DNA of 64,000 nt from Apus apus. Lineage: Eukaryota > Chordata > Aves > Apodiformes > Apodidae. Location: contig NC_067282.1 in assembly GCF_020740795.1 (NCBI RefSeq), forward strand, positions 140,664,858 through 140,728,857. The letters run 5' to 3'. Both the position numbers and the translations under genes were made by a program. The notes under the pieces were generated by a model that was not told the DNA's origin, did no database searches, and saw only the letters and a list, made by a program, of their open reading frames with translations. The number at the start of each line of letters is the position of its first letter. The first letter of the stretch is position 1. This document shows, piece by piece, positions 11,340 to 33,800 of this stretch.

Positions 11340-14300
11340 CTGTAAGGGAAGAACAGAGTGTTTTTGTTTGTGTGTTGGTTTGGTTTTTGTTTTTTTATAA
11401 GGCTGCAATAGGTCATGAACTCATACATAACAAGGAATTATGTAACAATCATGAAGCAATATCCAGGTTTTTGCCCTGATGTCCTATGCATTCTTATTTT
11501 AATAAGAACTGTGCAAAGTAAAAATCAACTGGCCCCTGGTCCAGCGCCCTGTCTGTTTGCTGCCAGAGGGGCATTTCTCACTCCTGCTTGGTGCATGTAA
11601 TCTCAAAGCAAACTGAACACTTCCTCACCATGTGTCTGCCTCCTAATGCCTCCCGCCTTGACCACATGCAAAAATACACATGTATCCATGCAAAGAGGTT
11701 TTTAGGGATTCTGAAGATTTAACCACCATTTGAGGTAAAAAGACAGGTTCTGAGGAGTCTCTCTTCCTCTAAGCCTCCGGTAAGTATCTTCCCAATGCTT
11801 TGCTTTCTCAGATTCTCTGAGAAAGATTCCCTCTCATAATAAACGATGCTTTAAAATATTAATCTGAAAAAGCAACCTCAATTGCCTCAAATGCATTTTG
11901 CTGTTCCAACAGCAATAGAAGACATATGGTCACTGGAGGAAATTCCACATTCGCTGTAGGGATTGGAAGACCAGATGGTTGTGCGTCCTGGATTTCTCAC
12001 CCAAACATTAATACTTATAAAACAAAATACTTAAAAAGCACCTAACAGCAACAGCTGGCCAAAGAACTCCCCTGTTCTGCTTTATTTGTTCTGTCACTTC
12101 TTTCAAACATGCAAACAAGAATTTTTGCCAGTAATGAAAAACTAAGGTAGACAGAAATTAAAAGCAACCATAAAGGACAAGAGGAGAAAAAATAATTTCA
12201 CTAGTCAACATGGAGATGGAAATAAAAAACAGACAACAGAGTGGAAAGAAGTTTCAGATTAATCAATACCTGTTAGGTGTTTGTATTAGGGACAGTCTGG
12301 ATAACTACTTCTGATGCACAGGCTACTTAATGAATCAAATAACAATATTTAGGGCTTTAAGATAAACTCTCAAAATTAAGTTCCCCATCACTTCAAAGAG
12401 TCATTTCTGAACAGGAGTAGTCCACTCTTGGCCAACAAATTGGACATCTAACTCAAAGGCATGCAAAAAAGTTGATGCTACAGAACAATTACTTAGGAGA
12501 TACCAAAGGAGCTAAACAGTTTGCTAGTGTGAGAGAGCAGTTACATTTAGAAGAACTATTTAAACCAAGTTTAAAGCTTAAAGGAGCTCAAATGAGCGAA
12601 ACTCTACACATGCAAGAGTTGGAACATCTCAAGAGCATTCCTGATTACACTAGAAATGCCTTGAGACTGAGAGAGGTTTGGTTCCCAAACCAAAGCACAA
12701 TCTGCAAATGAAGCCTCATGATTAATAATCGCCATCATCACCAGAGCAAGCAAAATAAAAGCATTGATCTGTCTAGCTATGCAAGATGTTTGGACTAACT
12801 TCTAACCTTCCTCCTCCCTGGAAAGGAATTCAGGTTAACAGCAGTACAACTGGTTACTGAGGATAAACAGAACTGTAACCATGCTGTGGCATAGTTACTG
12901 TGTGAATAGGTAGCTTGGCAAAGAAAAAATTATCCATAAAACTAAAAGCTGCAAAGCAAAAAGAGTTGGTGTAAAATTGGCTAAGTGTTCTTTTGTTCAT
13001 CTCTAGCAACTCTAGTTTGTGAAACTCATTCAGTATTGAAAACAGGAGAGGGCTCTACTGAAGACTAAACTCTGGAAGCTGTCTCTCATGCCATGCATTT
13101 CGAAATGCCTGAAATTCTTCAGCAGAAATAATCAGTTGAGTATTGCTGTGGCTTGCACTGAAGTAATGATTTATATAGGAAGGAAGCAATGTCAAAACTT
13201 TGGGCCAACACTCATCCCTTTTCCCTTGGAGCAGTAATCCTCCATTAACTTATGTTGCTTCTTCCATCCCAGAGTGCTTTACAGGCAATGTATCATGCTT
13301 CAGAAATGTGAGAAATTATAGCAGAGAATAAGCACAGCTTTTGCATGATACACAGTTACCCTTCAGCCACTTCCACAAACTGAGACTTTCACAGACCAGG
13401 GAGACTGGGAAAAAAAAGAACTGATCAGAAGACTTAAGGATCCTTTAACAATAGATCTGCTCTTCAGACCAGATCACGAGATGCCATCATGACATCACAC
13501 ATTCACACCACGCAGTGTGGAAGATGCCGTTCACTGAAACACAAAAGCTCCCTGGCACGTTTCAGTTCTGGTTGATGCAGCAGAGATCCACAGCCCTGAA
13601 ACCAACGTGCTTCTCGCAGCGCCTACACAGTGAATGGGAGCCCTTCCAGACAACCTGAACCGATCTGTCCTGAAAGAATCAGCCTGATGGACAGTCCAGA
13701 GACATCCAGTCACTATGCCGCGGATCAAAGAACAAGTCTGAATGCATAACAAAGGTTCAAAACATAATTCCAAATGAATGCAGAAAATGAAAGAAAAAAA
13801 ACAGTTGACCAAAGCAAGCATGAGACTCCATACTAGCACAGTGATCCACGTGCAACAGCGAGGTCTAATTCACAAAAATTCCAGCATGCTTAGCTCAGCA
13901 TCTCTGGAGAGAGGAGAGGGGGGAAAAAAAAAAAGAGCAAGAATCAGACCACAGCTTATTTAAATAGTGGTTAATGTTTCCCTGGGAAAAGAATGAAGAA
14001 AAAAAAGCTTTGGATGAAAAAAAGTCATCACTTTGGTCGATATATTCCGAGAGGTAGTTTTATACTGAAATGAGAAAGGAGACTTAAGAACTTGAATGGA
14101 AGAAACATCTTCAGCTTAACATAGAAGAATGTTAAGACTGAAAATGCACTTCAGAATCACTGGTCGTCCTTGGAGAGAAGCCCACAGCATGGCAACTGAA
14201 TTACTTACTTTGAATTGTGAATGACTGCTTTTATTTACAAAAAGAAACGAGAAATATTGAGTCAGATGCTACAAATATCTCAGAAAAGGCCATGTTTCAG

Positions 14301-16834
14301 GAACGAGTGGGATTAAAAATGGACACGCAGCTCGAGAGACCAGATCAGAGGAAGGAGAGCTTTCCACTACAGAAGCAAAACGGAAGAGAGTCCAAAAACT
14401 GTTAAATAGAATAAGTCAAAGGCTTGTATGGGAGATGTACTGGAGCAGAGGAAATAAGGCATTATACAAAAGCAAGGGGAATAGGGTTACTTCTGGTGTA
14501 ACAGGTTCACTGCAAGAATACTGCCTCTTAAAAAGCTAACGAGATCAAAATTATTACTAATTACTCCCTAAAAAAAAGTACTCCTTTCCCACTTCCTGTA
14601 CCCTTGGGGGAATAAAAGGCTACACCTGTTGAAGCTTACTTTGCTTGTTACTCCTCCAACCCTGCTGTTGCTTGTTTCATGTGGGCTGAGCTGCTCAGCT
14701 GACCTGAGAACAGGAGTTCCAGTCAGACTGACATTTCCTCGTGCAATCTGTCACACCCTAATCCACAGAAGAGTTATATGTTAGGTAACAGGCAAGCAAG
14801 CCTGCCAATGAATAGAGAGACTATAAATCCCCCAGTGATGAGGCTCTGCTACGTTTCAGTCCCTACCTGTAAACTCCTGCTGTGCATCAAGCTGCATTTA
14901 CTGTCCATCATTCAAAAGCCAAAACGCAACAGCATGATGATACTGCCCATAAGAACAGCTCGCCAGCTGCCAACACGCTCCACTGCACCCTTATTTGCCT
15001 GTTGCAGCTCTGAGACTTGCCTTCTGCATTTAGAGCTGCAGTCCTACAAAGCATTTCGCTGCCTGTTTACAAACAAAACAACAGGTGATCAATATCGCTA
15101 CTGATTTCTAAGGCACTCAAAACACAGGTACAGAAACAACAGCAGTCGGAGATTGCGTTCTTTTCTCGAATAACGCTGTCACCACGACCATCGCTAAGGC
15201 CACTTGAAAACAGTCAGTCTAGGGCTGGATGCAGCTCCCAGCTACAGCCCAGGTTACCAAGCCCCACTTACCAGCTACAAGCCTAATCATCCTAGACCAC
15301 CACTCTGTCAGGATATCTCCCGCTGCTGGCGAGGAACTGCTTCAAAGCACGCGTGGTCTCAGTCAGCAAGCGTTCACCCAACCATGGACAGCATGATTTA
15401 GCAAGGCAACAAAACGGCAGCGCTGGAGTTCAAATCATTTTCAGGGCAGCCGTGCCACTGACACATTCACAGGATCGGGTCATCCTGCCGTACCAATCTC
15501 TGCAACAGGCAACCCCTCTCTGCTCGCCCTCACCTACAGCCTGACGTTTAGACGGTGCCCTTCATCCACGCAGACCCAGCTGAAGGAGCTGCAGGTCTAC
15601 AAAACCACACCCCGTTATCAACAAGATGGAAACATTCAAGAACTTGGCAACTTCACCAGGAGGCTCGCGCGGGGATTTGGGACAGACCTGCGTGCGTGGA
15701 CTCGTTTAACCCTGCAGCAGTTTGTTTCTGAACACGCTGCACGGTAGGCCTTTCCAAAGCACCCCATCACAGATCAAGCTGGAAGATAAATCGTTCAGAG
15801 CACTTCTCCAACAATGTAGGATGGCATGACGAAGAGACTGTTTTTAATCAACTGAGAAATACCGAGTTCAAACATGTTGGTGCTACTGGAGATGAATCAA
15901 TATTGCACCCATTACTGATCCTCTAGTGGCACTTAATGGATAGAAATACTGGAAAACACCACAGTTGCTCATCCAGGCAGTGGTTTTAGTCGACCTCAGA
16001 GGGAAATGTAATTAAGTGAGCATACTAGGCAAATGGCTTAATTTTTATTTTAGGAAGAAAAACAAAAGCTACGTGAGTTAGCTACTGTCAAGCTTTTCAA
16101 TCCTTTCCAGCTTCAAACCGCCTTACCGCAGTATTAAAGCCCAGTTTTCATTAACAAGCTTTCCTGCACTTCCCTGTTTAATTTGGGTTTGAAAGCGAAC
16201 GTGGGGACAGGCCAGCAAGGCAGGGGAGCCCCGCGCTGCCTCCGAGCTCCAGCAGCGCCAGACGAAGGCAACGCCGGGGCAGGCCCGTGAGCCCCGCGGT
16301 TCCTACGGCGACGAGTGAGAGATCCGTACCCGGGCAGGACCGGCAGGGAGCGAAAAGCCGGGATGAGTCAGCCGGCGGGGCCCGGGCGGGCGCCACAGCC
16401 CGCGGCAGGTGCGGGCAGGTGCGGGCAGGGTGCGGGCTCTCCCTGCCGCCGGCTCTCCCTGCCGCCCTCCGGGCGCTGCCGGGGACGGAGGGGCCGCATC
16501 CCGCCGGAGAGGGCCGCGCTGAAGCCAGGGCCAGCAGCCCCGGGGGCTGCCCCGGGGGGCGAGGGACGCGCCGCGTCCTTCCCCGGCCGCCGAGGGGAGC
16601 GGCCCCGCCGCGCCCCGCCCCGCCCCGCGGGAAGTCCTGCGGCCCCCGGCCCCGCGGGGGCAGCGGTGGGAGGGGAGGGGAGGGGTGCGCGCTCCCGAGC
16701 TGCCCCCGCGGCCGCGCCGCCCTCGTGCCCGCGCCCTCCCGCCGCCCTCGCGCCCGGGAGAAGCGCGCGGGCACGGGCACAAACGCACGAAGGCACCAGC
16801 CGCCCCGCCCGCCCGTCCCCGCGCCCCTCCTCAC
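11340..16834 (-). other. BCL2L13: BCL2L13 first intron (inside the 5' UTR)
   Basis: This stretch lies between the untranslated first exon, whose donor is near 16835, and the exon holding the start codon. I see no coding exon and no clear repeat family. From about 16.2 kb rightward it becomes very GC- and CpG-rich, so intron and CpG island overlap. Confidence 0.55.
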
Positions 16835-16934
16835 CTGCGGGCGCCGCCGGGCGCGGCGGGAGGGTGGGACGGGGCCGGGGCCCCGGGCCGGGCCGGGCGG
16901 GGAGCGGCGGCGCCGCGGGCCGGTGCGGCGGGAC

Positions 16935-16969
16935 GGGCCGGGCCGGGCCGGGCCGGGCCGGGCCGGGCC
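16935..16969. repeat. (GGGCC)7 pentanucleotide microsatellite
   Basis: Seven perfect GGGCC units in tandem, embedded in other GC-rich sequence. It lies inside the inferred BCL2L13 untranslated first exon, where the RNA would read GGCCC. Confidence 0.95.
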
Positions 16970-17041
16970 GGGAGGGAAGGGAAGGGGGGCGGCGGCGGGG
17001 GTCGTGGGCGCGCGCGCCCGCCAGGCGGTGCGAGCTCTGCC

Positions 17042-17068
17042 CTAATTTGCCGCCGCCGCCGCCGCCAT
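17042..17068 (-). other. Short upstream ORF (8 codons) with overlapping YY1-like motif
   Basis: On the minus strand ATGGCGGCGGCGGCGGCG leads into a frame coding MAAAAAAN and then TAG. The ATG is part of CATCATGGCGGC, close to the YY1 consensus. If transcription starts upstream of it, this is a minimal uORF in the BCL2L13 leader. If not, it is only a factor site. Confidence 0.4.
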
Positions 17069-17388
17069 GATGGAGGGGCGGGGAGGAGAGGGGCGGCGGG
17101 GGGGGGCCGGGGGACACGGCGTCACGGGCCGTGACGGGGCGGGGACCGGCGGGACGTGACTTCCCGGGCGGGCAGGAAGGGGCGCGGCGGCCGGCGCGGG
17201 GCTTCCGGCCGGGGAGGGGCTGCCCCGGGGGGCGAGGGGGCTGGAGCGGGGCGGCGGGGGAAGAGGGGAGCCCCGCTCACGGAACCGGGGGGACGGGCCC
17301 GAGGGCGCTTCCCGTGCTCCAAGTCGAAAGTGCAAACGAGAAATGCGAGCGGGGGATTCGTCTCTTCCCCCCTCCCCCGGGGTCTTAC

Positions 17389-17540
17389 CTCGCGGCGTTC
17401 TGAGGAGCAGCGCGGAGCGCAGCTCGCTCCCCGCAGCGGGCAGAGCGTTGGTCACGGAGCGCCGGGGACACGGCATGGCCGGGGGGGCGGCCGGTTTGTT
17501 TCCCGTGGCTGAGGCGGCCCCCGAAGTGAGAGCCAAGTGC
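17389..17540 (-). other. BCL2L13: Possible alternative BCL2L13 first exon
   Basis: A second consensus donor, CGCGAG|GTAAGA (GT at 17388-17387), sits about 550 bp further upstream in the same CpG island. It could splice to the acceptor at 11340. The upstream boundary is unknown. An ATG at 17536 and an in-frame one at 17476 open a reading frame. After splicing, that frame would run 13 codons into the next exon and stop before the real BCL2L13 start. Confidence 0.35.
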
Positions 17541-17559
17541 TCTCAAACCCCGAAGGGCA

Positions 17560-18450
17560 ACCCGGTTCCCTGCACTGTCGTGCAGCTGCCATGGGAGAAG
17601 GGGCGAAAGTTGCGTGGTTTTATAACGAGCTTTGCCACAGACAAGCACAAGGCGCGGTCAAAATTAGCATAATGCAAATGACAGTGATGACAATACAAAC
17701 AAGCCATGAAGAAGCACGGGCATGACCAGTGCCACCTTTGACACCGGTTTTAAAGGAACGCCACGATTTTATTTTTTTTTTCCAGTAAATACGGGTTATG
17801 GAGATGGCATTACATTTTGCCATAAAGGAACCAATGGAACCAGCAAAAGACATCCTGGAGAATCTGCAACGCCTTTCGAAAATGGCTCTGAACGCTTCTG
17901 CATCATAAAATGACAGAAGGTTATAATAATGGTAATAGTAATTAAGAATAATAAGGCTTTGAATCCCCAGCACATGATTTCTGCAGGGAAGTGCTGGTGC
18001 CACCACTGTTAATCACACAAGTAGCAGCCACTCAAGGGCCCCATCACAGGACCCCCCAGAAGCCACTTCCACCCAACAGTCCGGTCCCAGCTCCATCCCC
18101 TTTCCCGCTGCCAGGATGGACTTCCCAGCCCCTCGGGCCGCTGCGTCCTGCCCCCGTCTGCTTCTCCTGCTCCTTCACACGACTGCACCCCTCAGGTGCA
18201 GGTGAAAAACCCAGTTTCTTCTCTCTCTGCCAGTCCCAACCCGGAACAGCGGTTGGTTGTATTTGATAAATAGCATTTCACAGCTGGCGCTGACCTCGGG
18301 GAACCTGTGACGGGCAGCCCAGAGCTCCCCCGAAAGACAAGTACCCAGGGGCCTTACAAGCAAGTTTCTCTCCACGTTTCGTTTCTCTCTGCTCCAAGCT
18401 AAACACGCCGCAACATCTCATGGAAGCTCAGCTCTTTCTGAACCCGAACT
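17560..18450. other. Spacer between the two divergent CpG-rich promoters
   Basis: About 0.9 kb of lower GC content between the BCL2L13 and ATP6V1E1 islands. It contains no recognised exon, RNA gene or repeat. Short ORFs on both strands do not resemble known proteins. Confidence 0.5.
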
Positions 18451-18701
18451 TCCCACCCAAGCCCTAAATAAGCCACCGGCAAGGGAACCGTGACCCCCCC
18501 TCCTCCGCTCGGGCGCCAGACCCTGCCCTGCTGCCGCCGCCGGGAGCCGGAGGGGCCGCCGCGCCCGGCCCCACCGCGGGGGGGCGCTGCAGCCCCCGCC
18601 TCCCGCACCGGCACTTCCGCCCCCGGCCGCAAGGGGGCAGCCCCCGATGACGCCGCAGCGAGCTCAGGTTCCTATTGGCCGGGAGCAGCAGGTGGGCGGG
18701 G

Positions 18702-18736
18702 CGACGCGACGTGACGTGACGTGACGTGACGCGACG
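18702..18736 (+). promoter_or_regulatory. Seven-unit CGACG/TGACG pentamer array (CRE/ATF-like half sites)
   Basis: Seven tandem pentamers: CGACG twice, TGACG four times, CGACG once. Each TGACG followed by T gives TGACGT, the core of a CRE/ATF site. The array lies 24 bp downstream of the inverted CCAAT box and about 95 bp upstream of the ATP6V1E1 ATG. A role as a factor-binding cluster is inferred. Confidence 0.7.
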
Positions 18737-18831
18737 CAGCGGCAGCCGCTCCAGCCGCGCCCCGCACCGGGTCTGGCTCCCGCCGCGCTCCCGCCGCTCC
18801 CCGCGCCGCCAGCCCCGCCAGCCCCGCCGCC

Positions 18832-30301
<11,470 letters not shown>

Positions 30302-30845
30302 ACCTCTATAAGAGAAGGTGGGATCTGTTCCACTGCCATACTGAAGGGGTTGCGAAAGCATCTGCTAATTTAAAATCTTGAAATATAACATTACTGTGTC
30401 ATCCAATATCTGTTCTTCAATGGAATAATTTTGCATACCTGCTGTGCTTAGTCTCTCTACTTGTGGTTAGAATGTATTGCTTAAAGGATGTGAAGACATA
30501 CATATTCATCCAGAAGCAACACTACTAAATGGAGGCGTTGGGGCTCTTGCCTTTCCTTGCACTGTTGTGGCTTTATAAGGACAAGTGGTCCTTTTATGGT
30601 CACTCTCTTTGCTTTGGCCACATCTCTTTCAAGTTTCTAATCTGTGAAGTAAATTACTACACCGCCGATGGGAAATCCCATTCAGTTAAGATCTTCAGTG
30701 TTATAGAGGGCATGCATTCCTTCCCAAGGTTAGTAGTTTAATTCATGTTACTTGGTCAGGCATTTTTCTGTTCTGTATATGTGATTAAAGAAGCCTGAGC
30801 CTGTAAAACTTTATTTATTAAAATAAAAATGCGTGTGTGTATGGA
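30302..30845 (+). terminator. ATP6V1E1: ATP6V1E1 3' UTR and polyadenylation signal
   Basis: About 540 nt after the stop there is AATAAA at 30822-30827, followed by a GT-rich run (GCGTGTGTGTATGG) that fits a downstream cleavage element. Cleavage near 30845 is inferred. A 70-codon ORF inside this UTR is not supported as a gene. Confidence 0.85.
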
Positions 30846-33800
30846 GTTCTTTGTAGCTTCTCTCTGGGCATCAGCCCTTGAGGCGTGGACTTGTGTATCT
30901 AAGGGCTCACTGCTTGAGGGCTGTGTGTAATAACTGTTGTGTGAAACTTCAGCTGGACTGCATGCAGTACTGTCAAGTACTTGCTTGAGCAATGTCAGAT
31001 TGTAGGCAAGACTTCTGAATAGGACTCTAGGATGAGCTTCATTCTTCAAAAAAAACGGGTCTGTAATTTTGCTATTTAATCCTTCAGCCTTCTTTCACAA
31101 GAGAGATCACAACTGTGCTCTTTAGATATTAACAGGTACAATCAATTTCCAGTTACAGGTTTGTTGCTCTTGTGCAGGAGATCCAAACCATACCCCTTTA
31201 GCAATTGTGTTTCAGGACCTGAGGAACAACAACTGACTCCGTTGCAGTTATTTTCTTTGTTGTTAGAATAACTATTAAGTTAAATAACGGTAATGTAACT
31301 ATTGATTCTTACTGAGTCTGTTAAGTTTTACTAATGCTTACTACTTCTTTGTTTCTGCTGTGATGACTAGTATGAACAGAAGAATTCTTGAGGTGACTTT
31401 CCACGCTGCTGGCATCTACCAGAATGCCTGACTCTTTGCCTGGTGCTCAATTCTGAGACTTGTTACACAGAAGCAGCAAACCGATGAATTACTGCCTTAA
31501 TATTACTTTAAATAATCTTCTCCAAGTATTGCAGTTATTCAGGAATGGTAGGAATTTTACGTTGTGCCATGAAGAATACTTGCCAAGCTGCAGCAACACT
31601 GCTTTATGCAGTGTTTTTAACCTGAGGCCCTTTCTTCTCAAGCTGAGGTGCATGCCCTCATGTAAAGTAACCTCTAAATGCTAGGTGGGCCTTTTACTGC
31701 CTCATTTCTCTAAAATGGAGAATGACTGCTAAGAAAATCCTGAATGCAAAATTATTTAACCTGTTTCTGGAAGAAATGCTTTTGATTTCCTCTTACAAAA
31801 ATAAGAATCATTAGCAAGGTTGGGTGTGGGGTTTTTTGTTTTTGTTTTACTGCTCCTTGCTGTTGCATTTACCTACCAGTTCTTGTTTTCCACATAGATA
31901 GTTATAGTAGTTACTGTTTTCCTGCATTGCTTTTCAATACCTGGCTCTGTGACTGGTCAATAAGTGTATCTGGACTAAAGCTCTACTCTTTCTAGATTTT
32001 GGGTAACTGTTACAGCTTTCATCTTTGCAACTGTCAGTCATAGAGCTTGCTGAGTAAGCACTGGGCTCTGTTTTTTTTGACACACCTGGAGTAAGGGAAA
32101 AGCCTTTGCGTATGCATACTTAACTCGGTTGTTTCTTGGTTCAAATAGTACTTCATGGAACTGATTTGTTTTGGTCCTTTCTAAAACCTTTCTGGTTTCA
32201 TCCAGCTCATCATTAGGCTGTCAGTCAGTGCTTTTAAAATGCAGTTGGACTTATTTGTGTTCTTATTTTCTCTACAGCTAGGGCTAGGAACAGAAGCTCT
32301 AAGTGTTGAAATAGAGTGCAGTGTATGGAAATAAAATATTGAGGAGTGAGACAAGAAGAGGTTACTGGTCTTTGGTAGGTGATGTGCACTATGAATATTT
32401 GCTCAAATGTGTGATGAAAAGACTTCAAACAGATCATAACATCGTCTCTGAAGCAAGGGGACAGCTGGATTTGGCCCTTGTAATTTCGAAGTGTAGCTCT
32501 TATGTTGTCCTCGTGCTACTGTTTCCTTTGGAAAAGTGATACAGGCATTGATACAAGGTGTGTAGATAAAGCTAATGCAGAATAAGCTAGAGGTTGGCAC
32601 ACTTAAAGAGATAGGTGGCTCTGTTGTATATCTTTCCCAGTGATGGGCCACATTACAACATTATCTTCAGGTAGGTTTATTCAATTTTAAAAATGTATTA
32701 GAAGTTATTAAGACTTTCCCTGAAACTAATAACATAAACATGCTTGGCTGTGACAAAAAGGGATTTGTTGTACAAAATCTGACAGTCATCTTCTTTCTTG
32801 AAGGTAGCAAGACCACAAACCCAGATCTTGTATATTTTTGAAAAGCAAAATGGTAACTAGTTAAATTTCTGATTGTGGAACTCATAGTGGAAGATATCAG
32901 AGTAGCTATTTACTTGCCTCTGTTAATTCGTGTATCTTCCTGGGCAGGAAAGAGAGAGGAGTAACCACTATCATACTTGCATACAAAAATTAGTGACTTC
33001 AAGAACGTGTTAGTCAAGCACGTGGGCAGTAGTGTCCAAAACAGGTCCTTAAGAAATGGTCTGAGCTGTGTGTACTGCACCTGAAGTCAGCGACCAGTGT
33101 TTTTGTACCCCCTACACCCTCCCCTCCCAAGCTAACTGGAACACTTAGGCTTACTGGGTGTATTAGTGGAATTGCAGGCACTCTGAGCTTGAGCAATGTC
33201 TGCTGTGTCAGGAACTTCCTCCTGCACCAGCAGTTCTGTGCAAGTGTGTTACAAAGAGGCAATGATTAAAGTGAATCTTGAGACAGCCATGTGAGAGAAT
33301 TTAATTACAAAAAGTGGTACCTGCATTACCTCCAACATCTTGTCCTTCATGGCAGGTAATAGGGGTTGTTTCCAAATTTTATTATCTTAGAGATGCAGAT
33401 TAAAAAGGAGTATCCCATTCAGGTTTAGTTAGTGTAGTTAGCAACTCTGTTGTGTCTTCATCCAAGCTTCTCTTCAGCATCTGGACGTAGGCTTTTACAA
33501 GTAATATGGGAAACAAAAACAGAATTTCTAGTGGATTGGAGTTCCTACTAGAGTGCTATTGCAGCAGTGTTTTATTATTTTAAGTGTACTGCTGCTTTAA
33601 GCAGATGAGGTACCATTCACCATTTTTTTTCTTACAAGTTTACCTGATGACCCAGGGCAAATCAATGAAGATATTGATCTTTATCTATCTTTGTGTAAGC
33701 ATGCAAAATATTCCAATTGGGTATAGTAAACAAGCCCTATGCCAGATCAGCACATTAAGAAGCTGGACAAATACAGGGAACAAAGGAAGCATTAAATCAG

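Larger units (their letters stand above)
16835..17075 (-). other. BCL2L13: Probable BCL2L13 untranslated first exon
   Basis: A strong donor CCCGCAG|GTGAGG lies on the minus strand (GT at 16834-16833) and joins naturally to the acceptor at 11340. The 5' end is inferred from a CATCATGGCGGC block at about 17070-17059. That block resembles the YY1 element often placed just inside housekeeping first exons. The exon would carry a (GGCCC)7 array and a tiny upstream ORF at 17068-17042. The start site itself cannot be read from sequence. Confidence 0.55.
16190..17560. promoter_or_regulatory. CpG island and TATA-less promoter of BCL2L13
   Basis: Base composition changes abruptly from AT-rich to dense CpG and G+C. 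There are many GC boxes (GGGCGGGG and its reverse) and no TATA box. Two splice donors on the minus strand start here. Long ORFs on both strands in this block are by-products of the low stop-codon frequency. Confidence 0.8.

Noticed and set aside
16178-17134. Long overlapping ORFs of 150-252 codons on both strands
   Set aside because: They lie in a CpG island where stop codons are rare. They overlap in several frames, are Arg/Pro/Gly/Ala-rich by composition and match no family.
30529-30741. 70-codon ORF in the ATP6V1E1 3' UTR
   Set aside because: It lies wholly between the stop codon and the poly(A) signal, with no conserved features.
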